64,000 bases of DNA from Pseudohongiella sp. O18 (GCF_021729085.1 NZ_JAJSAR010000002.1:496001-560000); one strand, 5' to 3'. Positions 51,126-61,077 are shown, counted from the stretch's first letter. Made by a program: numbers and translations. Notes: generated from the letters alone by a model not told the origin.

Positions 51126-52035
51126 CGCTACTGCTTCCTGGTTGACTGGTATCAGAATTGATGCGCACGGCGGCCGCGCGCGGCTTTATTTCCTGCCCCC
51201 TGGCAAGCAGATGCACGCGACTGAACGCGGCACCGAACAGCAGGATCAGCGAGGAATAGTAGACCCACATCAGAATCAGCACAATGGCGCCTGCTGCACC
51301 GTAAGTAGAGTCAGGAGCCTGATAGGCCAGGTAGCTTGCAATACCGAAGCGACCGAGTGAAAACAGCAGCGCAGTGACGACTGCTCCGATCAACACCTGG
51401 CGCCACCCCAGCACGACATCAGGCAGAACTTTAAATATGGCTGCGAACAGCAGCGTGATAACTACAAATGAGAGCACCGCCTCGGCACTGCTGATCAGCA
51501 TCTCCACAGCTGGTAGAAGCTGCACGGTAAAATCCAGCATGGCGCGCAGCACTACCCCCAGCACCAGGGAGACGAGCAGGATAAAACCTATCGAGACGAC
51601 CAGCATCAGGGAGAAAAACCGTTTGCGCAGAAACAGGAAAAAACTGTTACGCGAAGGTTTGGGTTTGACGCCCCAGATATCGTTAAGCGAATACTGGAGC
51701 TGCGCAAATACAGTTGTGGCACCCACCATCAACGCTGCCATACCGGCAATCGTTGGCAATATGCCGCTTGCTTCAATACGTGAATTGGCTACTGCTTCTT
51801 CGACCAGACTGGCCGCATCGTCGCCCATGACAGACTGAAATTCGGCAACGATCTGTCCTTGAGCAGCCGCCTCACCCAATACGACACTGGCGACCGATAC
51901 AGCGATGATAAGCGTGGGTGCCAGTGAGAACAGTGTGTAAAAGGCCAGTGAACCGGCGTAACTGAAAGCATTGCATTCCAGCCATAACTTGCCGGCATCG
52001 ATCAACAGCCGCCAGCCATAACGCAAAGTATCCAT
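51118..52035 (-). CDS. YihY/virulence factor BrkB family membrane protein
   Basis: 305 aa. N-terminal WLECNAFSYAGSLAFYTLFSLAPTLIIAV is the family entry helix. Further helices include VLGVVLRAMLDFTVQLL, VITLLFAAIFKVLPDV, LIGAVVTALLFSLGRF and GAIVLILMWVYYSSLILLFGAAF, in the order of the YihY fold. The YGAAGAIVLILMWVYYSS sequence is the most conserved block. The function of this family is not established. Overlaps DUF503 by eight bases, so cotranscribed. Confidence 0.92.
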   Translation of the reverse strand: MDTLRYGWRLLIDAGKLWLECNAFSYAGSLAFYTLFSLAPTLIIAVSVASVVLGEAAAQGQIVAEFQSVMGDDAASLVEEAVANSRIEASGILPTIAGMAALMVGATTVFAQLQYSLNDIWGVKPKPSRNSFFLFLRKRFFSLMLVVSIGFILLVSLVLGVVLRAMLDFTVQLLPAVEMLISSAEAVLSFVVITLLFAAIFKVLPDVVLGWRQVLIGAVVTALLFSLGRFGIASYLAYQAPDSTYGAAGAIVLILMWVYYSSLILLFGAAFSRVHLLARGQEIKPRAAAVRINSDTSQPGSSSDV

Positions 52036-52144
52036 GGGTGCATCCTCTTACGTGCCAGCTGCCTACAGTGTGACGGCTGGCGCGCAGGCTTGCAAACTTT
52101 GACTGGATTCGATAGCTCTAGCTGGGGTTGAGTTGCGCACAGGC

Positions 52145-53692
52145 TCAGCAATTGTTCTGGGCAGTCCTGATAATCCCCTGGGCTCGCTCGCGTGCCAGAT
52201 TCCATTCCTGCCAGTCACCAGCCGCCGGATCCAGATACGCTGGCCAGTTAGCCGCAACTGAGCAGGATGCCCAACGGGGCGCGATGGTCGCCTCCAGATA
52301 ACGGGTGTATGCGGGTAACGCATCTGCGCCGAGTCGCATCAGGTAGCCGTCATCAAGCGGAACCCGCCGCTCATGGGCCAGGTGAATATTGATATGAGCA
52401 ACCCGAGCGGCGGGATTGGATGCGGCGAATAGCAACATGATAGTAATGGCGCCATAGAGCAATCCTGACAGAAAGTGCCGTGAATTGCCGCGCAGAACTG
52501 TCGTGGCGAACCAGATCAGTGCTCCCCCCAGCCATCCCAACGCGGCGAGCGCCATCATACGCGACAATGTCATCCCGAAATGTTCAATATAGAGTGACAG
52601 GCGCAGCAGTGCGGATACCAGCATAAGCAGGACACAGCCAATGAGCACTGCGCCGAAACGACGAAACAGGGTTTGGTGGCACTCAGTTGATGCCATGGTC
52701 ATCAGCAGCGCCAGTGTCAGACCTGCAACCAGCAGCAGTTCGAAAAAACCGCGACGTGCGTAACTGGCCAGTGTCAGCCCGGCGCGTTCTACAATCACGT
52801 CATATCCGCCAAATAGATAGAACGCCTGCAGGGCCACAAAGGCGATAAACAATAGCCCAATGGAGCCCATGATGATTGCTGTTTCTTCCGCGCCAAGTCG
52901 CAACCAGCTGTGTGCTGTGCCAGGCACGGATTCCGTTGCGGCGCCTGAAGATTTGTTTTGATCGCGTAACAGCGTGCAACTGAGAACGCCAGTTGTCAGC
53001 ACGATCAGTACCAGACTGACAAAAGGGGTAACGGGTGTAATTTGACCCAGCCGGGCCGTCAGCTTTTCCAGTTGCTGGCCAACTAGTGCGTCGGCGGAGG
53101 CAAACAGCATGACAAAAACAATCAGCAACGGAGCGGCAAACAGTGCGCCGCGCAGCACAGCCCGAACACGCGGGTTGTTATGATGTGACTGGTGCAAAAG
53201 CGTGTCGATGGGTGGTAGGATGCCCATAACAATCTGTGCCGGAAATCGCCAGGCAGCTTTGATTAGCATTGGCAGTCTTGCATTAGCCAGAGCATCAACA
53301 TGTGTCTTGTAGTACACCAGCCCCAGGCTTAGCAGCATGACCAGATACATGGGCAGAATGACTGCAGGGGATGCCCGCAACACAGCCAGCCCTGCCGCTG
53401 ACACCATGACCACAGACCAAATGCCAAGCTCCAGACGCCACGCCTTTGGCTGGTGTCGATTGAGCCAGCATACGGTCGCACTGGCCAGCGCGCTCCACAC
53501 AGGCAGGCCCAGTCCACCCGGGAGTTGATCCCAGACCAGCCAGTGAAGTGCCAGGCCGCATACCAGGCCGGCGCTCAGAAGCGCAACCATGTCGGACGTG
53601 GATGATCGTGCGTCTCTTGATTGGCGCGAGTCACCTGTGACCGGAGAGCCGTATTTGGCTGACATTGAACCTGTGGGATCCAGAATTGTCAT
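52145..53692 (-). CDS. DUF4173 domain multipass membrane protein
   Basis: 515 aa with ten or more predicted helices. NPRVRAVLRGALFAAPLLIVF, the FASADALVG loop, QAFYLFGG and LTLASYARRGFFELLLVAGLTL are typical of the DUF4173 (DUF4153-like) family. Unknown function. Last gene of an operon with a winged-helix regulator and a second membrane protein: the ATG comes four bases after the regulator stop, with AGGAGTAGCGAC upstream. The soluble tail from residue 440 has no known domain. Confidence 0.88.
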   Translation of the reverse strand: MTILDPTGSMSAKYGSPVTGDSRQSRDARSSTSDMVALLSAGLVCGLALHWLVWDQLPGGLGLPVWSALASATVCWLNRHQPKAWRLELGIWSVVMVSAAGLAVLRASPAVILPMYLVMLLSLGLVYYKTHVDALANARLPMLIKAAWRFPAQIVMGILPPIDTLLHQSHHNNPRVRAVLRGALFAAPLLIVFVMLFASADALVGQQLEKLTARLGQITPVTPFVSLVLIVLTTGVLSCTLLRDQNKSSGAATESVPGTAHSWLRLGAEETAIIMGSIGLLFIAFVALQAFYLFGGYDVIVERAGLTLASYARRGFFELLLVAGLTLALLMTMASTECHQTLFRRFGAVLIGCVLLMLVSALLRLSLYIEHFGMTLSRMMALAALGWLGGALIWFATTVLRGNSRHFLSGLLYGAITIMLLFAASNPAARVAHINIHLAHERRVPLDDGYLMRLGADALPAYTRYLEATIAPRWASCSVAANWPAYLDPAAGDWQEWNLARERAQGIIRTAQNNC

Positions 53693-53696
53693 GTCG

Positions 53697-54089
53697 CTAC
53701 TCCTGTTTCATTGCCCGGATCAGGGCTTCCATGTGAGATACGTAGCGCTTTAATGCGGTACGACCTGTGTCTGTAAGCGTAAACTCGGTGCGCGGTGTAC
53801 GGCCAACAAACTGCTTGTGGCAGCTCAGGTATCCAGCCTCCTCAAGTTTTCGAGCCTGCACACTGAGGTTGCCGTCCGATAGCTCCAGCAGTTCTTTCAA
53901 TTCACTGAAACTCAAGCAGTCATGGACAGCCAGTGTACTGATGATGGCCAGACGACTGCGCTCATGAATCAGGTTGTCCAGTTGTCCTGCAGCGGCGCCG
54001 TTGCCTGCTGCAGATGAATGGGCACGGGATGTCGTGATAGGGCCGATTGTTTGATCGCTGACAGGTTTTTGTTTTCGATTAGCCGCCAT
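53697..54089 (-). CDS. Winged-helix transcriptional regulator (MarR/ArsR-like, HTH_27-type)
   Basis: 130 aa from the ATG at 54089, which has GGAGG just upstream. A polar 35-residue leader, then the wHTH: LAIISTLAVHDCLSFSELKELLEL, DGNLSVQARKLEEAGYL recognition helix, and the wing VGRTPRTEFTLTDTGRTALKRY. Small regulators of this sort are often paired with the membrane proteins they control. Overlaps the upstream membrane gene by 11 bases and precedes the DUF4173 gene by four. Confidence 0.87.
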   Translation of the reverse strand: MAANRKQKPVSDQTIGPITTSRAHSSAAGNGAAAGQLDNLIHERSRLAIISTLAVHDCLSFSELKELLELSDGNLSVQARKLEEAGYLSCHKQFVGRTPRTEFTLTDTGRTALKRYVSHMEALIRAMKQE

Positions 54090-54675
54090 AGCGCCTCCAG
54101 ATAATAAAACCAAAAATGCAGTGCAGGCCGCCGAACCCTGTACCCATCAGTGTATTGCCGGCGTCTGGTATCAGCAGTGCAACGCTGCCCAGCGCAATAA
54201 AAAGGCTGCCCATTAGTGGCAGTACACGCACGGACCATGCCCCCGCTGTCATCACCGCAGCGCCGTACAAGGTAAGCCAGATGCCTGGCAACAGCGCATG
54301 AAAACCGTGGATATAGCCTGCGAGTGTCAGCAATCCGCCGGCAATCATTGTTGGTAAGAAAGCGCCCAACAGCTTGCGTGTAGTGGCCATGCGCAAAGAG
54401 CGGCCCTGACGTCGAGTCTTCACGACAGTGAATGTGGTCGCCAGGCAGGTAGCGATGAGGAGTTCACTCATCCAGATGCTGACGCGAGGTTCTGGCGCAT
54501 AAGGGGCAGCGACCCACGTCGCAACCAGTGCTGTCAATCCGGTCAGCAGGTAGCCAATGCCGGAAATGCCGGTAAAAACACCGGCATGCTCGATAGTTGA
54601 TCGGATGAATCGCAGGTTTTCCTCAGCGTGGTCGGCGAGGCGGGTGGGCGTACCGGATTTCACTGTTTTGGTCAT
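54079..54675 (-). CDS. Conserved membrane protein of the wHTH/DUF4173 operon
   Basis: 198 aa with six helices after a 35-residue soluble leader (for example ISGIGYLLTGLTALVATWVAA and LMGSLFIALGSVALLIPDA). FIRSTIEHAGVFTGISGIGY is a conserved-looking start of the membrane part. First gene of a three-gene operon; its stop overlaps the regulator start. I do not recognise the family name. The recurring trio with a winged-helix protein hints at a shared stress or envelope role. Confidence 0.8.
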   Translation of the reverse strand: MTKTVKSGTPTRLADHAEENLRFIRSTIEHAGVFTGISGIGYLLTGLTALVATWVAAPYAPEPRVSIWMSELLIATCLATTFTVVKTRRQGRSLRMATTRKLLGAFLPTMIAGGLLTLAGYIHGFHALLPGIWLTLYGAAVMTAGAWSVRVLPLMGSLFIALGSVALLIPDAGNTLMGTGFGGLHCIFGFIIWRRYGG

Positions 54676-54809
54676 GATAGCGTTTGGGAGTGGAAGCTAT
54701 GAAAGAACTTTATAGTATAAAGTTAATGGCCGCAAGAGCTATCTGTTATCAGGGCTGGGGAGTGTTGTGGAATGGTCCAGGATTCAGTTGAGAGATCCTG
54801 TCCAGTCCA

Positions 54810-55520
54810 TTAGTTATAAAATACTTCGACGTAGTGGGAGGAAACTGCTGTGTCGCCCACAAAAGCAGGGATGAATCTGCTCTGATCAACCGCTGACAGC
54901 ACGTTGCGTTTGCAGGCGTCGTTGAGAGAACCATTCGATATATCAATATCATGTGCCATGCCGTTTGCGTCAACACGTGCCCTGACGACTTCAGCGAAAC
55001 GCCTTTGAAAACAGAACCATGTTTCAGTGGCAACCCGCTGGGCCGAGATATATTCAGTGCCCAGAGTATTGGTGTTTAGAAAATGGTGGTTATAAATCCG
55101 AGCGCTTTGATTATTGCCGGTCTTCTCCAGCAGGACTGAAAAGTTCACCCACACCTCTACAAGCTGCCCATTCAAACGGGCAGCGGTCATGCGTCTGTTT
55201 TGCATGGTAGTGTTTATCAATCGAATCACTCGTCGCGCAGTGTGCGGTGATTCATCGGTTGGGTAGCAAACAAGATTCGCGAGTTGTCCGGAAGTACGCA
55301 CGCGCCCAGCGCATCGGACGAGCAGGCTTTCGTCATACTCAAACTTTAAACGGGAGAGTCGGGTGGCAATCAACTCAGCGTGCTCACCGATGTGAGCTGG
55401 AGATGTGACGTTTTGATCAGCGTCAGCTGAAGAGGTCGTCGACATTACCGTTTGTGCCGCGAATAGCAGCGCCAGAGTGAGGATGTAGCGTCCCCGGCCT
55501 GACTTCCTTGGCTTGTTCAA
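54810..55520 (-). CDS. Secreted protein with C-terminal TonB-like domain
   Basis: 236 aa with signal peptide (YILTLALLFAAQTVMSTTSSA). The middle (residues 60-150) has three cysteines. The last 60 residues, VVRARVDANGMAHDIDIS, NACKRNVLSAVDQSRFIPA and VSSHYVEVFYN, follow the TonB C-terminal pattern. As with the genes at 29895 and 45150 there is no membrane anchor. Terminates toward the membrane operon; monocistronic. Confidence 0.72.
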   Translation of the reverse strand: MNKPRKSGRGRYILTLALLFAAQTVMSTTSSADADQNVTSPAHIGEHAELIATRLSRLKFEYDESLLVRCAGRVRTSGQLANLVCYPTDESPHTARRVIRLINTTMQNRRMTAARLNGQLVEVWVNFSVLLEKTGNNQSARIYNHHFLNTNTLGTEYISAQRVATETWFCFQRRFAEVVRARVDANGMAHDIDISNGSLNDACKRNVLSAVDQSRFIPAFVGDTAVSSHYVEVFYN

Positions 55521-55792
55521 GGTCCAGTCTCCTTTGGACTTTTTCTATCTGTTTAGCCGTTTATCAGGCGTTTGTCAATATACCTTTTACACGACGGTAG
55601 ACCGAGTCAGTCAGTGTCTGGACATACTCTCTGTGTCGGTATAAGTGGCAAAATCTACCCATTTTCAGGAGAATTCGTTACGATTTTATACATTGCTTGA
55701 AAAGATTTGCTCTCTGGCTAAAATCCCGCGCTTCGATTGGAAATGGGTCATTGTCCCATAAGCAGTCGGAGTCATCTTTCTAGGGAGAAGCC

Positions 55793-58669
55793 ATGTATAA
55801 TTTCAAGAATGATTTCAAGCGCAGCAAAAAAAATGCACTCCGGCATTTGATCGCTGCATGTATTGCTTCGTCATCTGCATTGCCTCTGATGGCATCGGCG
55901 CAGTCTGACGCACCGGAACTTGAAGAAGTTGTGGTAACTGGCTCTTATATCAGGAACAGCGCGTTTGCAGGCGCCTCTCCTGTCAACACTGTTACTCAGG
56001 CTGACCTGCTTGAGTCCGGTGCACCGGCCATGGGTCAATACATTCGAGACCTGCCATATACTCAAAATACTGACGTTGTCGCCAACGTCAACTCAACTCA
56101 AAACGGTCAGCAGGATTCCAATGCTGCGCGCTTCAATCTGCGCGGCCTGGGCGTGAACAGCACATTGACGCTGGTTGATGGAACACGCTCTGTAAACGAT
56201 GGTGCTGTAGCATCTTTGCTGCCCGACATTGCCATGGAGCGACTGGAAGTCGTTCTCGACGGTGGTTCCGCTTTGTATGGCTCTGATGCCGTGGCGGGCG
56301 TTGTCAACCTGATTCCGATCAAAGAATTTGATGGTCTGCGCGTTCGCAGTTACTACCAGACTGACGAAGAAACCTCCTACGAAGAGCCCAAGCTGGCACT
56401 GATGTTTGGTCGTTCTTTCCGAAATGATGTCAACTGGGTAGCGGCCTTCGAAGCATCCAAAAAGACACCAGTTCTGCGCACCGAACGCCCTGAATACCTG
56501 TACTACGACATTTCGGAAACATCCACAGGTACACCTGGCTCCTTCCAGCGTGCTGCAGGTGGGATCGGTGATGCCGGTGTTGGTGGACTGTTGCGTGATC
56601 CGTCTTGTGGTACCTTCAATGAGGGTAATACCGACAAGACCAAGCCTGGTGCGTTCCCGAGTGGTCAGCCGCTGGGTTCAACCACCTGTCTCTACCACTA
56701 CGGTCCTCAGCATGACTATGCCCGTGGCAATGTCGACTACACGCTGTTTAACAACCTGACCTGGGACGCCAACGATTGGCTTCAGCTCGAGTGGCAGTCC
56801 AGCTACAACTACCGTGAGTCGCGTTATAACACCTCTGCCAGCCTGGCAAACACCACCAACAACCGGTTTGCACTGCTGGTGCCAGAAAGTCACCCGGCCA
56901 ACCCATGGGGTTTTGATGTGGTACCGCGCAACTGGCGTCCTTTCAATGGTCTGGCCGGCACACAGCCTTCCTTCCTGAAAGACGACGGTCGTGAGGTGCA
57001 GGATTACCGTTACTACACGGACTCCAACCGGTTCAGCGCGCGTTATGACATGACCGATACCTGGACAGGTTATACCTACTACACGCACCAGGAAACGCGT
57101 CGCAGTGTGGATACCCGTACCATGGTTCTGCCACGTCTGCAGGCAGCACTGTTGGGGCAGGGTGGTCCAAATGGTGATGAATGGTTCAACCCCTTCGGTT
57201 CAGCTGATCCACGATCGCCATTCTATGAGGCAGGTGTCACAGATAACAGTCAGGAACTGGTTGACTGGTTGTATGAGATCCAGAATCAGCGTGAAGTCAG
57301 CCGCAACAACCTGGAAATCTTTGAGACCATGGCGACAGGCGAGATATTCCAGACGGCATTCGGTCCTGCACAGGCGGCGGTCGGCCTGCAGCGTCGTGAC
57401 GCGCGCGTCCGCACAACTCCGAACCCCTTCTCAATGCTGGGGCAGAACTATAACAGCTCTATCACGGATGCACCGCCTGAGCCGACTGACTACGATGATC
57501 GCGTAAACGCAGCATTCGTAGAGTTTGAAGTACCGCTTTACGAGACCATCTCCGCTCAGATCGCTGCCCGTCATGAAGAGTTTACAGATCAGGACATCGA
57601 GACGACAACTCCAAAAGTGGCACTGCGCTGGGAAGCACGTCACGATCTGGCTTTCCGTCTGTCCTGGGGCGAAAGTTTCCTGGCTCCAGAGCCGGGCACC
57701 AATCGTCCGTTCAACCCGAACGAGAACTGTGGTGAAGTTTTTGCCGGAACTGACCCGATCACTGGTAACAGTCTGGCAGGCACGCAGTCGTGCTCATCAG
57801 GTAATCCGGCCATTCGTCCTGAGACATCAGAAATCTGGAACGCAGGCTTTACCTGGGAACCAACTGATGAGCTGAGCCTGAGTGTGGATTATCAGACCAT
57901 CGAATATAAAGACCGTATTCGTGAGCTGAGCACAGTAGATGCAGTTGAGCTGCAGTTTGCCGAGATGCTGAATGCGATTGGCGAAACTGAAAGCAGCTAC
58001 GATGCGACACCTGGCTCTGCAACGCGTCAGGCTGCCAATGCATGGCTGGCCGCACAGGGTTCGCTGACTGGTCCTGGCATCCAGCGTGATCCGAACAACC
58101 AGCAGATCGTCAAGACCGTTCGCAACGCCGCAAACGTAGCAGAGGTGATGATCGATCTGGTGGACGTGAAAGGGCGCTACCGCATCCCGACGGACGACTT
58201 CGGTACCTTTGTTGCCACGGCTACCGCTTCATACTTTACCAAGTATGAGTACGTGGATCTGTCTGGTCAGGTGAGCGATGCCCGTGGTCGTCAGAACGGT
58301 GACAGCGGTATTGTGCCACCACTGCCCAAGCTGAAAGCCAATATGCGACTGAACTGGTTCCTGGGAGCACACAGTGCGTCCCTGACAGCCAACTTCCAGG
58401 ACCGTGTCAGCACCGATGGTTCGTTCTTCGCGTACACCACGGGCCTGACAGCCCCGGATTACATTTCTTCGCAGACCTTGTTCAACACGCAGTACTCTTA
58501 TGCGTTTGACAATTTCTACGACAGTGAAGTGATTCTCAGCCTGGGTGTTACCAACCTGTTCGACAAGCGTGCCCAGCCGCTGCCGCAACTCGGTGGTATG
58601 GAAACACGTTTGCAGACACCGTTCGGCCGTCAATTCTGGCTGAGCCTGGACTGGACGCCTAACTTCTAA
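55793..58669 (+). CDS. TonB-dependent outer-membrane receptor
   Basis: 958 aa. GGGAG precedes the ATG. Signal peptide ends near LMASAQ. TonB box-like ELEEVVVTGSYIR, plug with FNLRGLGVNSTLTLVDGTR and ALYGSDAVAGVVNLIPIK, then the barrel to a C-terminal WLSLDWTPNF. Same 'VTGS' receptor subgroup as the gene at 5292, with matching plug motifs, so paralogous. A disulfide-capable Cys pair in CGEVFAG and TQSCSSG lies in an extracellular loop. Ligand unknown. About 270 bases upstream carry no operator that I can identify. A strong terminator follows. Confidence 0.95.
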   Translation: MYNFKNDFKRSKKNALRHLIAACIASSSALPLMASAQSDAPELEEVVVTGSYIRNSAFAGASPVNTVTQADLLESGAPAMGQYIRDLPYTQNTDVVANVNSTQNGQQDSNAARFNLRGLGVNSTLTLVDGTRSVNDGAVASLLPDIAMERLEVVLDGGSALYGSDAVAGVVNLIPIKEFDGLRVRSYYQTDEETSYEEPKLALMFGRSFRNDVNWVAAFEASKKTPVLRTERPEYLYYDISETSTGTPGSFQRAAGGIGDAGVGGLLRDPSCGTFNEGNTDKTKPGAFPSGQPLGSTTCLYHYGPQHDYARGNVDYTLFNNLTWDANDWLQLEWQSSYNYRESRYNTSASLANTTNNRFALLVPESHPANPWGFDVVPRNWRPFNGLAGTQPSFLKDDGREVQDYRYYTDSNRFSARYDMTDTWTGYTYYTHQETRRSVDTRTMVLPRLQAALLGQGGPNGDEWFNPFGSADPRSPFYEAGVTDNSQELVDWLYEIQNQREVSRNNLEIFETMATGEIFQTAFGPAQAAVGLQRRDARVRTTPNPFSMLGQNYNSSITDAPPEPTDYDDRVNAAFVEFEVPLYETISAQIAARHEEFTDQDIETTTPKVALRWEARHDLAFRLSWGESFLAPEPGTNRPFNPNENCGEVFAGTDPITGNSLAGTQSCSSGNPAIRPETSEIWNAGFTWEPTDELSLSVDYQTIEYKDRIRELSTVDAVELQFAEMLNAIGETESSYDATPGSATRQAANAWLAAQGSLTGPGIQRDPNNQQIVKTVRNAANVAEVMIDLVDVKGRYRIPTDDFGTFVATATASYFTKYEYVDLSGQVSDARGRQNGDSGIVPPLPKLKANMRLNWFLGAHSASLTANFQDRVSTDGSFFAYTTGLTAPDYISSQTLFNTQYSYAFDNFYDSEVILSLGVTNLFDKRAQPLPQLGGMETRLQTPFGRQFWLSLDWTPNF

Positions 58670-58688
58670 GCGGATCGCATCCAGTAAG

Positions 58689-58723
58689 CAAAAAAAACCC
58701 CGGCACTGCCGGGGTTTTTTTTT
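58689..58723 (+). terminator. Strong Rho-independent terminator
   Basis: AAAAAACCCCGGCA and TGCCGGGGTTTTTTTTT enclose a three-base loop; a nine-T tract follows on the plus strand and an A/T-rich tract on the minus strand, so it can act for the receptor and for the convergent secDF gene. Confidence 0.92.
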
Positions 58724-58758
58724 ACCGTTCTGGGCCCTTACATGACAGGTCGAGCCAC

Positions 58759-61077
58759 TCAGACTTGATGCGGCAATTGTGTGCGTGCCGACTCCAGTGG
58801 ACGTAGCTGCGGCAGACCCAATCGCTGTCTGCGACGTCCCAGCAACAACACGATAGGTGCTGCTATAAATATTGATGAGCTGGTGCTGACAACAATACCG
58901 AAGAGCATGGGCACCGCAAAACTGGCTACTGCACTGCCACCTGCTACTGCCATCGGCAGAACAGCCACCAGTGTGCTCAGTGAGGTGTAAGTAGTCCGGG
59001 TCAGCGTTGCGCTGATGCTGCGGTTCACAATCTGCTCCAGCGGCTGATCAGGACGGGCACGCATACTTTCACGCATCCGGTCGAAGACCACCACTTTGTC
59101 GTTGACCGAATAGCCGATCAGAGCGAGCAGGGCAGCGATAGCCGTCAGGTTGAACTCAATGCCAGTCAGTACAAAAAAGCCGATAGTTTTGGTCAGGTCC
59201 AGCGCAATTGTCAGCACAGCAGCCATGGCAAAGTGGTTTTCAAAGCGGTACCACAGGTACAGCAACATGCCGGCACCTGCCAGCATTACCGCGAGAATAC
59301 TCATGTCAGTGAAATCGCCACTGACGCGAGGGCCCACCAGTTCCGCTCGGTCAATGCTTGCCTCAGGCAGGACTGAATTGACGGTGCCCCGTAGTGTTTC
59401 CATCTGACTGCCGCCGTCGATATTTTCATGTATCGCCTGTCGCAGCAGCCACGACTGTTCACGGTCTCCCGATAGTGCCTGAACACTGATATCCACCAGG
59501 CCGGCGTCAGCCAGCTGCGTACGCAGGGTTTCGATGGAGGTGTCCGGAGTTCGGATTTCCAGCAATGCACCACCGCTGAAATCGATACCGTAATTCAGGC
59601 CAGGTTTGGCCATCAGCCCCAGAGAGGCAATGGACAGGACGGCTGACACTATCAGTCCGGTGGTACCAGCCTTCATGAAGCGGATGACACGACGGCCACT
59701 GCTGAACTGATCACCAAATTTATCCAGCATCGGCAGTCCGCGAATGATCAAAGCTTGTCGCGCCCTGCGTCGCACTACCCACTCCATCATGACGCGGTTT
59801 ACAGCGACAGCAGTAAACAGCGATGTCAGCAGACCTATGCCCATGGTGACCGCAAATCCGCGTATCGGGCCAGAGCCCATCATGAACAGCAGGCTGATGG
59901 CGATCAGCGTTGTGATATTGGAATCCAGGATGGTGCCGTAGGCGCGACGGAAGCCATTATCCAGAGACAGCCAGGCACCTTTGCCCTGACGTGCCTCATC
60001 GCGGATCCGTTCGTTGATCAGAATATTCGCATCGACAGCCATGCCCAGCACCAGAATCAGGCCGGCAATACCGGGCAGCGTAAGTGTGGCTCCCAGCAGG
60101 CTGAGAATGCCGAACACCAGTCCCATATTGATGCCCAGTCCCAGCCAGGCAATCAGACCCCAGCTGCCGTAGCTGCACAACATGAACACCAGCACCAGTG
60201 CGGCACCGAAGATGCCAGCAACAATACCCATGCTGATGGCGTCACTGCCCAGGTTGGGGCCTACAGTGCGTTCCTCGACAATTTCCAGCGCCGCGGGTAA
60301 GGCGCCAGCACGCAGCAGCATGGCCAGTTCACCCGCCTCCACGGCCGTAAACTGACCGCTGATCTCCCCGCTGCCACCCGTGATGGGGGAGCGTATGACG
60401 GGTGCAGTCACAACCTCACCGTCGAGCACAACGGCCAGAGCCCGGCCAACATTCTGACGTGTCATGTCGCCGAATATGCGGCCGCCTTCCTGGTCCAGTG
60501 TGAAGTTGACAACTGGCAGGTTGGTCTGTGGCTGCATGGCCATGCGCGCATCGCGCACATGTTTGCCTTCCATCGCCACTTTGCGTTCCAGGCGATAGTT
60601 CTGTGCGGGATCCGCCTGATCAGGCAGCGTCATTACATTTCTATTGCCCGGCTCGGCCACCCAATGGAAACTCATTTGTGCCGTCGTACCCAGCAGCGAA
60701 CGGACCTGTTGCGGATCTTCAACGCCCGGCAGCTGCACCAGTATGCCATCACGTCCCTGTCGGGTGATGCTGGGTTCAACCATGCCGGTCTCATCCAGCC
60801 GACGATGAATGACCTCAATGCTCTGGTTAACGACATCATCGAGCAGCGCATCAGCGCTAAGCTCGTCGCGGTCGCTGTAGATCTCCTGGGTGTCCACTAC
60901 CAGCAGCAGCTGAGAGCCGCCGCGCAGGTCCAGGCCGAGTTTGACTGTGTTGTTCTGGTAAGCAGTCGGCAGGCTATTACTCACCGACTCAGGCAATACA
61001 TTGGGCAGGGCACTGAGCAGGCCCAGTATGATGATAAATGCGTACCACAGGGTGCGCTTGTGAAGCGAAGTAGTCAT
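58759..61077 (-). CDS. secDF: Fused protein translocase subunit SecDF
   Basis: 772 aa from the ATG at 61077 (AGGAG upstream). Proton-driven Sec accessory factor for protein export. SecD half: LGLDLRGGSQLLLVVD, VEPSITRQGRDGILVQLPGVEDP and MAVDANILINERIRDE in TM4. SecF half from residue about 460: NYGIDFSGGALLEI, IALDLTKTIGFFVLTGIEF and IGYSVNDKVVVFDRMRE. E. coli and most gammaproteobacteria have separate secD and secF beside yajC; here both halves are joined and no yajC, tgt or queA is nearby, so this may be a second copy. Confidence 0.95.
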   Translation of the reverse strand: MTTSLHKRTLWYAFIIILGLLSALPNVLPESVSNSLPTAYQNNTVKLGLDLRGGSQLLLVVDTQEIYSDRDELSADALLDDVVNQSIEVIHRRLDETGMVEPSITRQGRDGILVQLPGVEDPQQVRSLLGTTAQMSFHWVAEPGNRNVMTLPDQADPAQNYRLERKVAMEGKHVRDARMAMQPQTNLPVVNFTLDQEGGRIFGDMTRQNVGRALAVVLDGEVVTAPVIRSPITGGSGEISGQFTAVEAGELAMLLRAGALPAALEIVEERTVGPNLGSDAISMGIVAGIFGAALVLVFMLCSYGSWGLIAWLGLGINMGLVFGILSLLGATLTLPGIAGLILVLGMAVDANILINERIRDEARQGKGAWLSLDNGFRRAYGTILDSNITTLIAISLLFMMGSGPIRGFAVTMGIGLLTSLFTAVAVNRVMMEWVVRRRARQALIIRGLPMLDKFGDQFSSGRRVIRFMKAGTTGLIVSAVLSIASLGLMAKPGLNYGIDFSGGALLEIRTPDTSIETLRTQLADAGLVDISVQALSGDREQSWLLRQAIHENIDGGSQMETLRGTVNSVLPEASIDRAELVGPRVSGDFTDMSILAVMLAGAGMLLYLWYRFENHFAMAAVLTIALDLTKTIGFFVLTGIEFNLTAIAALLALIGYSVNDKVVVFDRMRESMRARPDQPLEQIVNRSISATLTRTTYTSLSTLVAVLPMAVAGGSAVASFAVPMLFGIVVSTSSSIFIAAPIVLLLGRRRQRLGLPQLRPLESARTQLPHQV

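Noticed and set aside
59755-60300. 181-codon frame antisense to secDF
   Set aside because: SecDF motifs cover the whole opposite strand; the frame is compositionally an antisense shadow rich in His and Gln.
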